From assembly GCF_003950295.1 (NCBI RefSeq), contig NZ_RHNP01000004.1:62001-126000 (forward strand): a stretch of 64,000 nucleotides of DNA, given 5' to 3'. Source of the stretch: Loigolactobacillus iwatensis (GTDB lineage: Bacteria; Bacillota; Bacilli; Lactobacillales; Lactobacillaceae). Shown here in pieces: positions 48,889-59,305 of the stretch. Both the position numbers and the translations under genes were made by a program. Each line of letters opens with the position of its first letter. Positions within the stretch are counted from its first letter, which is position 1. The notes beneath the pieces were generated by a model. That model made no database searches. It was not told the origin of the DNA and saw only the letters and a list, made by a program, of their open reading frames with translations.

Positions 48889-49767
48889 ATGAGTTTCTTA
48901 AATAATGTTTCCTTAGTCACAGCAATGGTGACACCCTTTGATGATTCTGGCCAAGTCAGTTATGAACGATTAACAAAACTGATTGACCACTTATTGGCGA
49001 CTGGGACTGAAGCTATTTTGGTTGGTGGGACAACTGGCGAAGGTCCGACGCTATCGGCTTCAGAAAAACTTAATCTATTTAAAGAGACGGTTAAGTTAGT
49101 TGCTGGACGTGTACCAATTATTGCGAATACTGGTTCCAACAATACAGCGCAAACCATTGAATTTACACAACAGGTGGCTAAAATTCAGGGTATCGCCGCT
49201 GCATTAATCGTTGTACCTTATTACAATAAGCCCGATCAGCGAGGGATGTACGCACACTACAAACTAGTAAGTGAACAGGCTGGATTACCAATTATAATTT
49301 ATAATATACCTGGTCGAACTGGTGTGACAATGTTAGTTAAAACTGCCATTCAGTTATCTTTGTTACCGAATATTATTGGAATAAAGGATTGTACTGGCGC
49401 AAGTAATTTAGGGCAAATTGTTGAAGGTACAAAGGAAAATGATTTTGCCGTTTTCACAGGCGAAGATGAAGATGCTTTTGCCGCGAAAACAATTGGTGCG
49501 CAAGGAGTGATTTCTGTTAGCAGCCATTTGTTTGGCCAACAGATTAAAAAAATGTACCAATTGATTGACGAGAATAAGCTGGCTGAGGCCGCGGAAATTA
49601 TGCGGCAATTAACACCAAAGGGGAAACAACTTTTCGCACAACCATCCCCCGGGCCAGTAAAGGTTGCGTTAAAACAAATTGGCATTCCGGTTGGCGGTGT
49701 TCGTTTGCCATTATTGATGCCAACAAAGGCAGAGACAGAGTTATTATTAAATATTCTTGATCTTTAA
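48889..49767 (+). CDS. dapA: 4-hydroxy-tetrahydrodipicolinate synthase DapA
   Basis: Condenses pyruvate with aspartate semialdehyde at the entry of the diaminopimelate/lysine pathway. The 292-residue TIM-barrel protein has GGTTGEGPTLS, YNIPGRTGVTM and the Schiff-base lysine in IGIKDCTGAS (about residue 165). The ribosome site is CAGGAGGGG. It is followed 18 bases later by rnjB, the same pairing as in Bacillus. dapF is 33 kb away in this window. Confidence 0.97.
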   Translation: MSFLNNVSLVTAMVTPFDDSGQVSYERLTKLIDHLLATGTEAILVGGTTGEGPTLSASEKLNLFKETVKLVAGRVPIIANTGSNNTAQTIEFTQQVAKIQGIAAALIVVPYYNKPDQRGMYAHYKLVSEQAGLPIIIYNIPGRTGVTMLVKTAIQLSLLPNIIGIKDCTGASNLGQIVEGTKENDFAVFTGEDEDAFAAKTIGAQGVISVSSHLFGQQIKKMYQLIDENKLAEAAEIMRQLTPKGKQLFAQPSPGPVKVALKQIGIPVGGVRLPLLMPTKAETELLLNILDL

Positions 49768-49785
49768 GAAAAAGAGGTGAATTAA

Positions 49786-51468
49786 GTGAGTAGTCGAATT
49801 AAAATAATGCCATTAGGTGGCGTTCGTGAAAATGGAAAAAACATGTACGTTGTTGAAGTGGATGATGAAATTTATATTTTAGATTGTGGTTTAATGTACC
49901 CAGAAAACGAACTGTTAGGTATTGATATTGTAATTCCTGATTTTACTTACTTGGAAGAAAATATTGATCGAGTTGTCGGGGTGTTTTTAACGCATGGTCA
50001 TGCTGATGCTATTGGTGCTTTGCCTTATTTTGTTAGCAAATTTGATGTTCCGGTTTTTGGTTCAGAACTGACGATTGCATTAGCTAAATTAAGCGTAAAT
50101 GGTTACACAGCATCCAAAAAGTTTAAGGATTTTCACGTCATTAATAAGGATACTGAGATTGATTTTAATCACGCAACGGTTTCCTTCTTTAAGACAACCC
50201 ATTCAATTCCCGATTCATTAGGAATTGTTTTGAAGACTGATGCAGGACAAATTGTTTATACTGGTGATTTTAAGTTTGACCAATCGGCAACGCCAGAGTA
50301 TCAGACTGATTTTGCACGTTTAGCAGAAATTGGCCAAAAAGGTGTCTTAGCGTTGATTAGTGATTCGGCCAATGCAGAATCACCATATACAATGGCCAGT
50401 GAGCGAGCAATTGCGGCCTACATTTTGGATACCTTCAAATATCATGAGGGTCGCATTATTGTTGCGTCCGTTGCGTCAAATATTGCGCGGGTACAACAAG
50501 TTATTGATGCTGCTTATCGTTCAGGACGTAAGGTTGTTTTAACTGGTCGCGATCTTGAAAAAATTGTCCGAACAGCAATGCGCTTAAATCGGTTGACCTT
50601 ACCTAGTGAAGATATTTTAGTTGCCACTAAGGATCTCAAGACATTAAAGCCTGAAGAGACGGTTATTTTAGAGACCGGTAAGATGGGTGAACCGATTAAG
50701 GCTTTGCAGCGAATGGCAACGAGTCGTCACCGGTTGATTAGTATTAAAGAGGGTGATCTTGTCTTTATTACGACAACACCATCTCACGCCATGGAAACAA
50801 CAGTTGCTAAAACAAAAGATATGATCTATCGTGCTGGTGGCGAAGTTAAGGCTGTTGGTGACGATATTCACGCTTCAGGGCACGGCAATAAGAATGATTT
50901 GCAATTGATGATTAATTTAATCAAGCCGCAATACTTTATTCCAGTTCAAGGGGAATACCGTTTATTAGCTGCCCACGCTGATATTGCCCACGAAACGGGA
51001 ATCTCTTACGAAAACATCTTTATCACCGGTAAGGGTGACGTTTTGGAGTACCAAAATAAGCGGATGCGAATGGCTAATCAGGTTGAAGTTGGCAATACCA
51101 TGATTGATGGAATTGGTGTCGGCGATATTGGTAATATTGTTTTACGTGATCGGAAGGTTTTGTCTGAGGATGGCATCTTCATTGCTGTTGTCACAATTAA
51201 TCGCAAAAAGCGAATGATCGTTTCACGACCAAAAATCACGACCCGCGGTTTTGTTTACGTTAAGGCTAGTCGTGATTTAATGCATGAAAGTGCTGATATT
51301 GTGACTAAAACGGTTCAAAATAATTTAGATAATAAAGAATTTGATTGGGGCCACTTAAAACAAGATATTCGCGAGGGTTTAAGTGGGTATCTATTTGAGC
51401 AAACCAAACGTCGTCCGGTTATCTTGCCAGTTATTATGGAAGTTAATCAAAATCGGCGACATAGTTAA
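49786..51468 (+). CDS. rnjB: Ribonuclease J2
   Basis: Paralogue of RNase J1, also 560 residues, with the metallo-beta-lactamase/beta-CASP fold and C-terminal domain. The metal-binding motif reads HGHADAIGA instead of HGHEDHIGG, so one histidine ligand is missing; this is typical of J2, which has weak activity and works in complex with J1. SGHGNKNDLQ and PVQGEYRL replace the J1 versions, again losing a histidine (PVHGEYRM in J1). The start is GTG 49786 after AAAGAGGTG. Confidence 0.95.
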   Translation: MSSRIKIMPLGGVRENGKNMYVVEVDDEIYILDCGLMYPENELLGIDIVIPDFTYLEENIDRVVGVFLTHGHADAIGALPYFVSKFDVPVFGSELTIALAKLSVNGYTASKKFKDFHVINKDTEIDFNHATVSFFKTTHSIPDSLGIVLKTDAGQIVYTGDFKFDQSATPEYQTDFARLAEIGQKGVLALISDSANAESPYTMASERAIAAYILDTFKYHEGRIIVASVASNIARVQQVIDAAYRSGRKVVLTGRDLEKIVRTAMRLNRLTLPSEDILVATKDLKTLKPEETVILETGKMGEPIKALQRMATSRHRLISIKEGDLVFITTTPSHAMETTVAKTKDMIYRAGGEVKAVGDDIHASGHGNKNDLQLMINLIKPQYFIPVQGEYRLLAAHADIAHETGISYENIFITGKGDVLEYQNKRMRMANQVEVGNTMIDGIGVGDIGNIVLRDRKVLSEDGIFIAVVTINRKKRMIVSRPKITTRGFVYVKASRDLMHESADIVTKTVQNNLDNKEFDWGHLKQDIREGLSGYLFEQTKRRPVILPVIMEVNQNRRHS

Positions 51469-51610
51469 TTAGTACTGTTGATTGAGGAAGTTAGGCCCGT
51501 AGCCTAGCTTCTTTTTTTAAATAAAGGTTTCCGTACGTGATTATTTGAAAACTAAAGGTTTAATCGTTAAAATAGAATTAATTTTGAAGTGGTAAAGGAG
51601 GCGTGAACTG

Positions 51611-52564
51611 GTGGGTGAGCAAATTCCCTTTCCAAAAAATTTTGATCGTTTTATCCTACTTGGAAAGACGGCGGCCAAGAAAGAAGACTGGAAAGTAGCA
51701 GCAGAAAATTTTTCTGCCGCGTACCAAATTAAACAAGATTTTAATACTAATTTGTTATTGGCAACTGCGTTAATGGAGTCAGGGCAATACTCGTTGGCCC
51801 GTCAAGTTGCTGGTGAGTATGAAAATGATTATCAGGCATCATTGAGCTTGATTTCGTTTTATATTTCACTTTTGTTAACGGCGCATGATTTTGTTAAAGC
51901 AACGCAAATTTGTGATCAGCATTTAGCAACAGCGGCTGACGTTCATTTCTGGACGGAAACTCAAAAGCATATCAAAAGCGCCGAAAACAAGTACCGCCAC
52001 GAGGAAGGCGCACACTTAAAGGAGCTACAAAAGGCGTTATATAATTTAAGTGATCGTTCCATTTATGAACAAATGGATCTTTTGAAACAGGCAAATCAGT
52101 TGCCGAAAGAAGAATTTACAGTAACAGCCAAGTGGCTTTTACGAAATCCATTTGTTCACCCGTTATTAAAGGCGAACGTTCTTGCGGATCTTCAAAAAAT
52201 GCGGGTTAGTGATAAACTATCTTTGCTATGGTTAGATAATAAAGAATATCAGGTTATACCTGAGCGCTTATTGCCCATTATGGCATATAAAAGTATCATC
52301 ACTCTGAAACAATTACTGGCAGAAAAGGTTGGTAATGATGATCCAATTGTCTACCAAAACTTAACTGAAGAAATTAATTTGCATGCGGCCTATCTTTACC
52401 CGTTTGCTGATGAAGTTATTAATGATCCGGCTTTATGGTTAGCTGTTTATTTGGATTTTTACACAACAGATAAATTGAATAAGAAGCAAATTGATAGTGA
52501 AAATTTAACCCGGATTCAGCAATGGCAGGAAAAGCTTAGGGAAACGACTAATATTTTAACCTGA
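51611..52564 (+). CDS. Tetratricopeptide repeat-like protein
   Basis: A 317-residue helical protein whose N-terminal third has TPR-like pairs (FILLGKTAAKKEDWKVAAEN, NTNLLLATALMESGQYSLAR). The rest is helical with no catalytic motif seen. The start is GTG 51611 behind AAAGGAGG. The gene lies alone between rnjB and tuf. Function is unknown; an adaptor role is only inferred from the repeats. Confidence 0.85.
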   Translation: MGEQIPFPKNFDRFILLGKTAAKKEDWKVAAENFSAAYQIKQDFNTNLLLATALMESGQYSLARQVAGEYENDYQASLSLISFYISLLLTAHDFVKATQICDQHLATAADVHFWTETQKHIKSAENKYRHEEGAHLKELQKALYNLSDRSIYEQMDLLKQANQLPKEEFTVTAKWLLRNPFVHPLLKANVLADLQKMRVSDKLSLLWLDNKEYQVIPERLLPIMAYKSIITLKQLLAEKVGNDDPIVYQNLTEEINLHAAYLYPFADEVINDPALWLAVYLDFYTTDKLNKKQIDSENLTRIQQWQEKLRETTNILT

Positions 52565-52614
52565 TAGGTTTTAAATATTTTTTTGAAAAATGGGTAAATA
52601 TTTGTGCAAAGCTA

Positions 52615-52643
52615 TTTACAAAGCTCACAGAAGTCTATATAAT
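52615..52643 (+). promoter_or_regulatory. tuf promoter P1
   Basis: TTTACA (52615-52620), a 17-base spacer and consensus TATAAT (52638-52643), giving a leader of about 140 bases. Confidence 0.85.
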
Positions 52644-52684
52644 ATCTAAATGGATTCTTCCTTGGTTGAGAACAGGTACTGTGC

Positions 52685-52713
52685 TTGGCATTTAGCTAGG
52701 GAAGTTGTATAAT
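52685..52713 (+). promoter_or_regulatory. tuf promoter P2
   Basis: TTGGCA (52685-52690), a 17-base spacer and consensus TATAAT (52708-52713), 70 bases downstream of P1. Tandem strong promoters fit the need for abundant EF-Tu. Confidence 0.85.
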
Positions 52714-52791
52714 AACTAGTAAAGGATTGCTGGCATTAGCTTTGTCTAATTGCTGGATTATTCTTGCGAAAAATACAGGAGGTTTCATTTA

Positions 52792-53979
<1,188 letters not shown>

Positions 53980-53992
53980 ATTTCAAATTTTT

Positions 53993-54023
53993 GGCACGGG
54001 AATTTTTTCCGTGTCTTTTTTTT
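53993..54023 (+). terminator. Terminator after tuf
   Basis: GGCACGG (53993-53999) pairs with CCGTGTC (54009-54015), followed by an 8-base T run. Confidence 0.88.
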
Positions 54024-54075
54024 ATCAAAAAATAAGTAAATTAGCGATAAAACAGTGCTTTTTTGGTTAGAATGA

Positions 54076-54104
54076 TTTACAAGACTGGTGAATTACGTTA
54101 AAAT
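54076..54104 (+). promoter_or_regulatory. Sigma-A promoter of tig
   Basis: TTTACA (54076-54081), a 17-base spacer and TAAAAT (54099-54104), 56 bases before the start codon. Confidence 0.78.
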
Positions 54105-54160
54105 CATAGAGTATGCAATTGATAGCTAATTGTGAAAATAAGAATTTCGGAGGAAAACTA

Positions 54161-55486
54161 ATGGCAGCAAAATGGGAAAAAAAGGACGCCACTACTGGCG
54201 AATTAACTTTTGAAATTGATCAAGAAAAAATTAACGAAGGTCTAAATAAGGCATTTGATCGCGTTAAGAAAAATTTAAACGTACCTGGCTTCCGTAAAGG
54301 CAAAGTATCACGCCAAGTCTTTAACCATATGTATGGTGAAGCAGCCTTATATGAGGATGCTTTGAACATCTTATTACCTGATGTTTATCAACAGGCCGTT
54401 GACGAAGCGAAGATCGAACCAGTTGATCAACCAAAAGTTGACGTTAAGAGTATGGATAAAGGTAAGCCTTGGGTAATTACCGCTCAAGTAACTGTTAAAC
54501 CAGAAGTTACTTTAGGCAACTACAAAGGTTTAGCTGTTCCAGAACAGGACCGGACAGTAACTGATGATGATGTTGAAAAGGATCTTGAAAGTAAGCAACA
54601 ACAACAGGCTGAATTAGTCTTAAAAGAAGATAAGCCAGCTGAATCAGGTGATACGGTTGTTATTGATTATAAAGGGACTGTTGCTGGCGAGGCATTTGAC
54701 GGTGGTTCGGCCGATAACTATTCTTTAGAATTAGGTTCTAACTCGTTCATCCCTGGCTTCGAAGATCAATTAGTTGGTCATAAAGCTGGCGAAGACGTTG
54801 AAGTTAAGGTCACTTTCCCTAAAGACTATCAAGCAAAAGATCTTGCCGGCAAGGATGCAATCTTTGCAACTAAGCTTCATGAAGTTAAGGCAAAAGAATT
54901 ACCTGCACTTGATGACGAATTTGCCAAGGATGTTGACGAAGACGTTGATACTTTAGATGAATTAAAGGCAAAAATCAAGAAGGATTTACAAGAAAAGAAG
55001 GATGATTCTGCTACTGAGGCCATTCAGGATGCGGCTATTAAGCAAGCTGTTGATAATTCTGAAATCCAGGATGTCCCTGAAGCAATGGTTAATGAAGAGG
55101 TTCAACGTCAAATGGATCAGTATCTTAGCAATATGCAACGCCAGGGAATCGACCCTAAAATGTACTATCAATTGACTGGTACTTCTGAAGACGATCTAAA
55201 GAAACAATTTAGTTCAGATGCTGAAGAACGAGTTAAAACTAATCTTGTTCTTGAAGCAGTCGTTGCGGCTGAGAAGATTGAACCAACCGAAGATCAAATT
55301 AACGACGAAATTAAAGATTTGGCTAGTGAATACAGTATGGAAGAAAAACAAGTTCGTAGTTCTTTAACTGATGATATGCTCAAACACGATATCGCAGTTA
55401 AACAAGCAATCGAATTGATCACTGATTCTGCTAAGGAATCAAAAGATGTTAAAGCACCAGTTGATGATGAAAAGGCAGATAAATAG
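54161..55486 (+). CDS. tig: Trigger factor
   Basis: Ribosome-bound chaperone and peptidyl-prolyl isomerase. It has the N-terminal ribosome-binding domain with the signature [14 protein letters not shown] (about residues 42-55), the FKBP-type isomerase domain ([20 protein letters not shown], about 162-181) and the helical substrate-binding C-terminal domain. The start is ATG 54161 behind CGGAGG, giving 441 residues; the in-frame extension from 54113 has no ribosome site. tuf-tig-clpX order is common in lactobacilli. Confidence 0.97.
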   Translation: MAAKWEKKDATTGELTFEIDQEKINEGLNKAFDRVKKNLNVPGFRKGKVSRQVFNHMYGEAALYEDALNILLPDVYQQAVDEAKIEPVDQPKVDVKSMDKGKPWVITAQVTVKPEVTLGNYKGLAVPEQDRTVTDDDVEKDLESKQQQQAELVLKEDKPAESGDTVVIDYKGTVAGEAFDGGSADNYSLELGSNSFIPGFEDQLVGHKAGEDVEVKVTFPKDYQAKDLAGKDAIFATKLHEVKAKELPALDDEFAKDVDEDVDTLDELKAKIKKDLQEKKDDSATEAIQDAAIKQAVDNSEIQDVPEAMVNEEVQRQMDQYLSNMQRQGIDPKMYYQLTGTSEDDLKKQFSSDAEERVKTNLVLEAVVAAEKIEPTEDQINDEIKDLASEYSMEEKQVRSSLTDDMLKHDIAVKQAIELITDSAKESKDVKAPVDDEKADK

Positions 55487-55496
55487 GTTTTAGTTG

Positions 55497-55520
55497 AAAG
55501 CGGGGCTTGCCCCGCTTTTT
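55497..55520 (+). terminator. Terminator after tig
   Basis: A perfect 9-base-pair stem (55497-55505 with 55510-55518) closed by a CTTG tetraloop, ending in a T run. Confidence 0.93.
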
Positions 55521-55650
55521 ATTAACAGTAATATTTTAGGGCCAGGTAGTAGGCAAGACCGAGAATATTTGAGTAATCCAAACAAAGGAGAACTCGAAGT
55601 AAGCTATTTTCTTTACCCTTGGCCTGGATTATGCTAAAGTTTACCAGTGT

Positions 55651-55674
55651 TCAGCGAATAATTTTATTCGTGAA
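55651..55674. promoter_or_regulatory. Palindrome in the clpX upstream region
   Basis: CGAATAATTTTATTCG (55655-55670) is a perfect inverted repeat with a 2-base centre, and flanking TTCA/TGAA bases extend it with one bulge. It lies about 50 bases before the clpX start and 3' of a TTTACC hexamer, so it could be an operator. No CtsR-type repeat was seen. Confidence 0.45.
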
Positions 55675-55718
55675 TGTTGCGTTAAAATATGAATAGAAAC
55701 GAATAGGGGTTGATAAAT

Positions 55719-56969
55719 GTGTTTGATAATACAGAAACTGAAGGCCCTGTTAATTGCTCTTTTTGTGGAAAATCACAAGACCAAGTTAAAAAAATTGTAG
55801 CGGGTCCAGGTGTCTATATTTGTAACGAGTGTATTGATTTATGTAAAGAAATTATTGATGAGGAATTTCAGGATGAGGCTTATAGCGATCTACTTGAGGT
55901 TCCAAAACCAGTTGAAATTTTGTCTATTTTAAATCAATATGTTATTGGTCAAAATGAAGCAAAAAAAGCCTTAGCAGTTGCTGTTTATAATCACTACAAG
56001 CGGGTTAACCAAATGGAAGTTGCTGAAGAAGGCGATACTGAATTACAAAAGAGTAATATTTCCCTCATTGGACCAACTGGTTCTGGTAAAACTTTCTTGG
56101 CCCAAACATTGGCTAAGATCTTAAATGTTCCTTTTGCAATTGCTGATGCAACGACATTAACTGAAGCTGGCTATGTAGGTGAAGATGTTGAGAACATTTT
56201 ATTGAAACTTTTGCAGAATGCTGATTATGATGTTGATAAAGCACAAAAAGGAATCATCTATATTGATGAAATCGATAAAATAGCTAAAAAGTCTGAGAAT
56301 GTTTCAATTACCCGGGATGTTTCTGGTGAAGGTGTGCAGCAAGCACTCCTGAAGATTCTTGAGGGTACAATTGCAAACGTTCCACCGCAGGGCGGTCGAA
56401 AGCACCCACAACAAGAATTTATTCAGGTTGATACAACCAATATTTTATTTATAGTTGGTGGCGCCTTTGACGGAATTGAAAATATCGTTAAGGAACGTTT
56501 AGGTGATAAAGTAATTGGTTTCAGCGGTCAGGATGCACAAAACTTTGATGAATCAAAGAGTTTGATGCAACAAGTTATTCCTGAGGATTTAATGAAATTT
56601 GGATTAATTCCTGAATTTATTGGTCGAATTCCAATTATGGCGGCCTTAGAGAAGTTAACTGAAAATGATTTAGTTAAAATCCTAACCGAACCAAAGAACG
56701 CTTTAGTTAAGCAATACACTAAGCTATTGTCGTTAGATAAAGTTCAGTTAGAATTTAAGCCCGATGCCTTACACGCAATTGCTCATGAGGCGATTGAACG
56801 TAATACTGGCGCACGGGGATTACGCTCAATTATTGAAGAGGTCATGATGGATATCATGTTTGACCTACCTAGTCGTGATGACGTTTCTAAAGTCATTATT
56901 ACTAAAGACACGGTTAATGGTTCGGGAAAACCGCAATTGGTTTTAGCGGATGATCAAAAGGCCTCTTAA
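55719..56969 (+). CDS. clpX: ATP-dependent Clp protease ATP-binding subunit ClpX
   Basis: AAA+ unfoldase that feeds ClpP. The N-terminal zinc-binding domain has cysteine pairs CSFCG and CNECIDLC. The AAA+ core has Walker [10 protein letters not shown], Walker [12 protein letters not shown], and the ClpP-docking IGF loop (KVIGFSG). TTG 55710 is in frame, but AGGGG (55705-55709) is best spaced for GTG 55719, giving 416 residues starting MFDNTETEG as in relatives. Confidence 0.97.
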   Translation: MFDNTETEGPVNCSFCGKSQDQVKKIVAGPGVYICNECIDLCKEIIDEEFQDEAYSDLLEVPKPVEILSILNQYVIGQNEAKKALAVAVYNHYKRVNQMEVAEEGDTELQKSNISLIGPTGSGKTFLAQTLAKILNVPFAIADATTLTEAGYVGEDVENILLKLLQNADYDVDKAQKGIIYIDEIDKIAKKSENVSITRDVSGEGVQQALLKILEGTIANVPPQGGRKHPQQEFIQVDTTNILFIVGGAFDGIENIVKERLGDKVIGFSGQDAQNFDESKSLMQQVIPEDLMKFGLIPEFIGRIPIMAALEKLTENDLVKILTEPKNALVKQYTKLLSLDKVQLEFKPDALHAIAHEAIERNTGARGLRSIIEEVMMDIMFDLPSRDDVSKVIITKDTVNGSGKPQLVLADDQKAS

Positions 56970-57075
56970 TGCTAATTAGGACGTGTTTTAAAGGACAATT
57001 AGTGCTTGAAATAGTACATTAATGTCGTCAATTGAACATTGTCTGAGTGGTTATATAACGGGCACTAGCAAAAAT

Positions 57076-57164
57076 GTAGTCCAAAGACTAATTTTATGGG
57101 TAGTATGTCTTATTGATTAGACAACACCAATAGAGTTCTAAAGTCTTTTGGACTGCTTTTTTTT
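57076..57164 (+). terminator. Long branched terminator between clpX and engB
   Basis: GTAGTCCAAAGACT (57076-57089) pairs with AGTCTTTTGGACTGC (57142-57156), followed by an 8-base T run (57157-57164). A smaller TGTCT/AGACA hairpin lies inside the 52-base loop. Confidence 0.75.
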
Positions 57165-57219
57165 CGACTCTATTTTGTGTTAGAATTAAAGGCAGTGTTT
57201 TAGAAAGCGAGGGGTTATC

Positions 57220-57816
57220 ATGCACGTTCAAGACGTAGAATTGGTAATTAGTGCGGTAGCGCAGAGCCAGTATCCAGACGATACATTACCTGAAATTGCA
57301 TTAACGGGACGATCGAATGTGGGTAAGTCGTCATTAATCAATAAATTAATTAATCGCCGCAAAATGGCGCGAACTTCTGGGACACCAGGTAAAACACAGA
57401 CCCTAAACTTTTATCGCTTAGATGAAAAGTTATATTTTGTTGATCTTCCAGGTTATGGATACGCAAAGGTATCAAAAAAAGATCGTGAAAAATTTAGTCA
57501 CATCATTGAAACTTATTTACAAACGCGTACTAAATTAAAAGGGGTTATTTCGCTGATTGATGTTCGCCACGAACCATCTGAGGATGATAAGGCAATGTAC
57601 AACTACCTTAAATATTATGGTATTCCAGTTTTAGTTGTGGCAACTAAAGGAGATAAGGTTTCGCGCGGTAAGTGGAATCAGCGGGAGAGTCAGCTAAAAA
57701 GGGCACTTGATTTAAATCAAACTGATGATTTTGTTATTTTTTCTAGTCAGACGGGGATTGGATCCGATAAAATTTGGCAATGGGTCGGCGAACAGACGGA
57801 AGTGGAGGTAGACTAA
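57220..57816 (+). CDS. engB: Ribosome biogenesis GTPase EngB/YsxC
   Basis: Essential small GTPase for 50S assembly. G1 is [10 protein letters not shown]2/G3 regions are [12 protein letters not shown] and DLPGYGYA, and G4 is TKGDK. At 198 residues it is normal. clpX-engB order is conserved in Firmicutes. The TAA stop shares one base with the next gene's ATG. Confidence 0.97.
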   Translation: MHVQDVELVISAVAQSQYPDDTLPEIALTGRSNVGKSSLINKLINRRKMARTSGTPGKTQTLNFYRLDEKLYFVDLPGYGYAKVSKKDREKFSHIIETYLQTRTKLKGVISLIDVRHEPSEDDKAMYNYLKYYGIPVLVVATKGDKVSRGKWNQRESQLKRALDLNQTDDFVIFSSQTGIGSDKIWQWVGEQTEVEVD

Positions 57817-58100
57817 TGGAGTTTAATGAATACCAAAAACTAGCTAATCGGACATTACTTGGTAATGAACAGGTCCTAACTAATTGTGCTTTAGGGTTGG
57901 CCAGTGAGAGTGGTGAAGTGATTGATTTAATCAAACAATATACCTTTCATGGTGAAGAATTAAATCAAGAAGAGTTAGTCAAAGAGATGGGTGACGTTTT
58001 ATGGTACTTGTCACAAATTGCTCAGTGGGCAGATATTCCCTTTGAGGATATTGCTAAGGATAATATTACTAAACTAAACGATCGCTATAAAAAAGATTGA
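57816..58100 (+). CDS. MazG-like nucleotide pyrophosphohydrolase family protein
   Basis: A 94-residue all-alpha NTP-pyrophosphohydrolase-type protein. The metal-binding residues fit the MazG pattern: ASESGEVIDLIK (ExxE-like) and KEMGDVLWYLSQIA (ExxD). It probably hydrolyses non-canonical or excess nucleoside triphosphates; the substrate is unknown. ATG 57816 overlaps the engB stop by one base, with GGAGG at 57804-57808; the upstream extension from 57774 lies inside engB and is rejected. Confidence 0.9.
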   Translation: MEFNEYQKLANRTLLGNEQVLTNCALGLASESGEVIDLIKQYTFHGEELNQEELVKEMGDVLWYLSQIAQWADIPFEDIAKDNITKLNDRYKKD

Positions 58101-58106
58101 TTGATC

Positions 58107-58198
58107 GTAGTTAGGCACAGAATCTAGACTTTTGGCGCACGTTCTAGAATAATGATCGGAAATAGAAATAGGCTAGGACTTCTGTCCTAGCCTATTTC
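58107..58198. repeat. Intergenic repeat copy B with perfect terminator hairpin
   Basis: The block 58107-58158 (GTAGTTAGGCAC, then GACTTTTGGCGCACGTTCTA, then GATCGGAAATAG) is the reverse complement of sequence in copy C (61936-61989) and copy A. It ends in a perfect 15-base-pair stem (58165-58179 with 58184-58198) with a TTCT loop and T-rich exit. It lies between convergent genes and probably terminates both. Confidence 0.8.
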
Positions 58199-58199
58199 T

Positions 58200-58958
58200 T
58201 TATTTTTCTAGCCAGCCGCCATCAATCGGAATAACTGTACCATGGATATAATCGGCTTCAGGGCTGGCCAAGAAGCGACTTAAATTGGCAACTTCTTCCG
58301 GCTTGGCCCAACGTTTTGCTGGTGTTTGTTCGGCCACTGATTTGGCCATGGTACCAGCACCAGTAAAGTCGGCTTGGTTCATTGGCGTATCAATTGCTCC
58401 TGGAGCGATACAATTAGCCTGAATGCCTGCAGCCGCGTAATTATAATCTAATTGTTTAGTGTAACCAATAATAGCGTGTTTGGCGGCCGTATAAGCGGCA
58501 CCACCGCCACCAGCGACTAGACCAGCAATTGAGGCCATGTTTACGAAAACACCAAATTGATGTTTCAACATTTGCGGTAGTACTTGGTTAGTTAATAGAA
58601 ACTGACTTTTCAGATTAGTTAACATGACGTTATCCCAATCCTGGCTTGTTGTTGCTAGTGTTGTGGCATAGTGATCTAAAATTCCCGCAGTGTTAAACAG
58701 GCTGTCGATATAACCAGTCCGTAGTATTTGTTGAACTGTTCGCTGTAGCTCACTTTCAAGCCGCAGATCGCAACGGTAGTAGGTCAACTGTTGTGGACAT
58801 TTGTGTTGCAATGATTGGAATGACGCATTATCCTGTTGGTCAATGGCGTAGACGTGGACGCCAAGTTTTAATAGTAGCTTAACTTGGGCCAAACCAATTC
58901 CGGAAGCGGCCCCAGTAACGATAATGTGACGTTGAGTCCAATCTGGGTAAGTCCTCAT
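58200..58958 (-). CDS. Short-chain dehydrogenase/reductase family oxidoreductase
   Basis: A 252-residue classical SDR. The NAD(P)-binding TGAASGIG is near the N-terminus, NTAG replaces the usual NNAG, and the catalytic Ser-Tyr-Lys set is in MASIAGLVAGGGGAAYTAAK. The C-terminal IDGGW fits 3-oxoacyl-ACP-reductase-like proteins. The substrate is unknown; the aspartate after the second strand (YAID) suggests NAD(H). ATG 58958 overlaps the upstream DUF2829 stop as ATGA, so the longer TTG 58973 frame is not needed. Confidence 0.9.
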   Translation of the reverse strand: MRTYPDWTQRHIIVTGAASGIGLAQVKLLLKLGVHVYAIDQQDNASFQSLQHKCPQQLTYYRCDLRLESELQRTVQQILRTGYIDSLFNTAGILDHYATTLATTSQDWDNVMLTNLKSQFLLTNQVLPQMLKHQFGVFVNMASIAGLVAGGGGAAYTAAKHAIIGYTKQLDYNYAAAGIQANCIAPGAIDTPMNQADFTGAGTMAKSVAEQTPAKRWAKPEEVANLSRFLASPEADYIHGTVIPIDGGWLEK

Positions 58959-59179
58959 TCGACTAATTGCCAATCATCAGCCAAAACATCGCAAGAAGTT
59001 GGTTGGAACATTGAAAGTGTAGGGGCCTCATTTGTTTTAATTAATAAGTAAGGATTAATTTCTTCACCTTGATATTGATCGTGACTCACCTCAAAAATAT
59101 ATAATTCCGAACCACCCCAGCCCGTACGGATTGCCTTTTTACCTTGTTTAATTTTGGGCAAAATTTCTTCAAATGTCAT
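58955..59179 (-). CDS. DUF2829 family small protein
   Basis: A 74-residue protein beginning MTFEEILPKIKQGKKAIRTG, with the conserved GWGGSELYIFEV pattern and a C-terminal LADDWQLVE. DUF2829 is common in Firmicutes and in phages and has no known function. GGAGG precedes ATG 59179. It overlaps the SDR start by 4 bases, an operon with translational coupling. Confidence 0.9.
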   Translation of the reverse strand: MTFEEILPKIKQGKKAIRTGWGGSELYIFEVSHDQYQGEEINPYLLIKTNEAPTLSMFQPTSCDVLADDWQLVE

Positions 59180-59202
59180 GTTTTACCTCCAAATAAAATT
59201 GC

Positions 59203-59262
59203 TAAAAATAGTGCGGGATTAAGGTTGACGTAAATTACCTTTAATCCCGCACTAATTATATC
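59203..59262 (-). terminator. Terminator between the small 59306-59444 gene and DUF2829
   Basis: A stem of about 15 base pairs with GTGCGGGATTAAGG on one side and CCTTTAATCCCGCAC on the other (about 59211-59255). On the minus strand it is followed by ATTTTTAG. It separates the tiny gene from the DUF2829-SDR operon. Confidence 0.8.
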
Positions 59263-59305
59263 ATTATAGATTTTAATACAACTAAGTTTTTATATTGAGA
59301 CCAAA

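Noticed and set aside
52565-52791. Small RNA or tRNA gene in the tuf leader
   Set aside because: No cloverleaf or T-loop signature was found; the tandem promoters explain the region.
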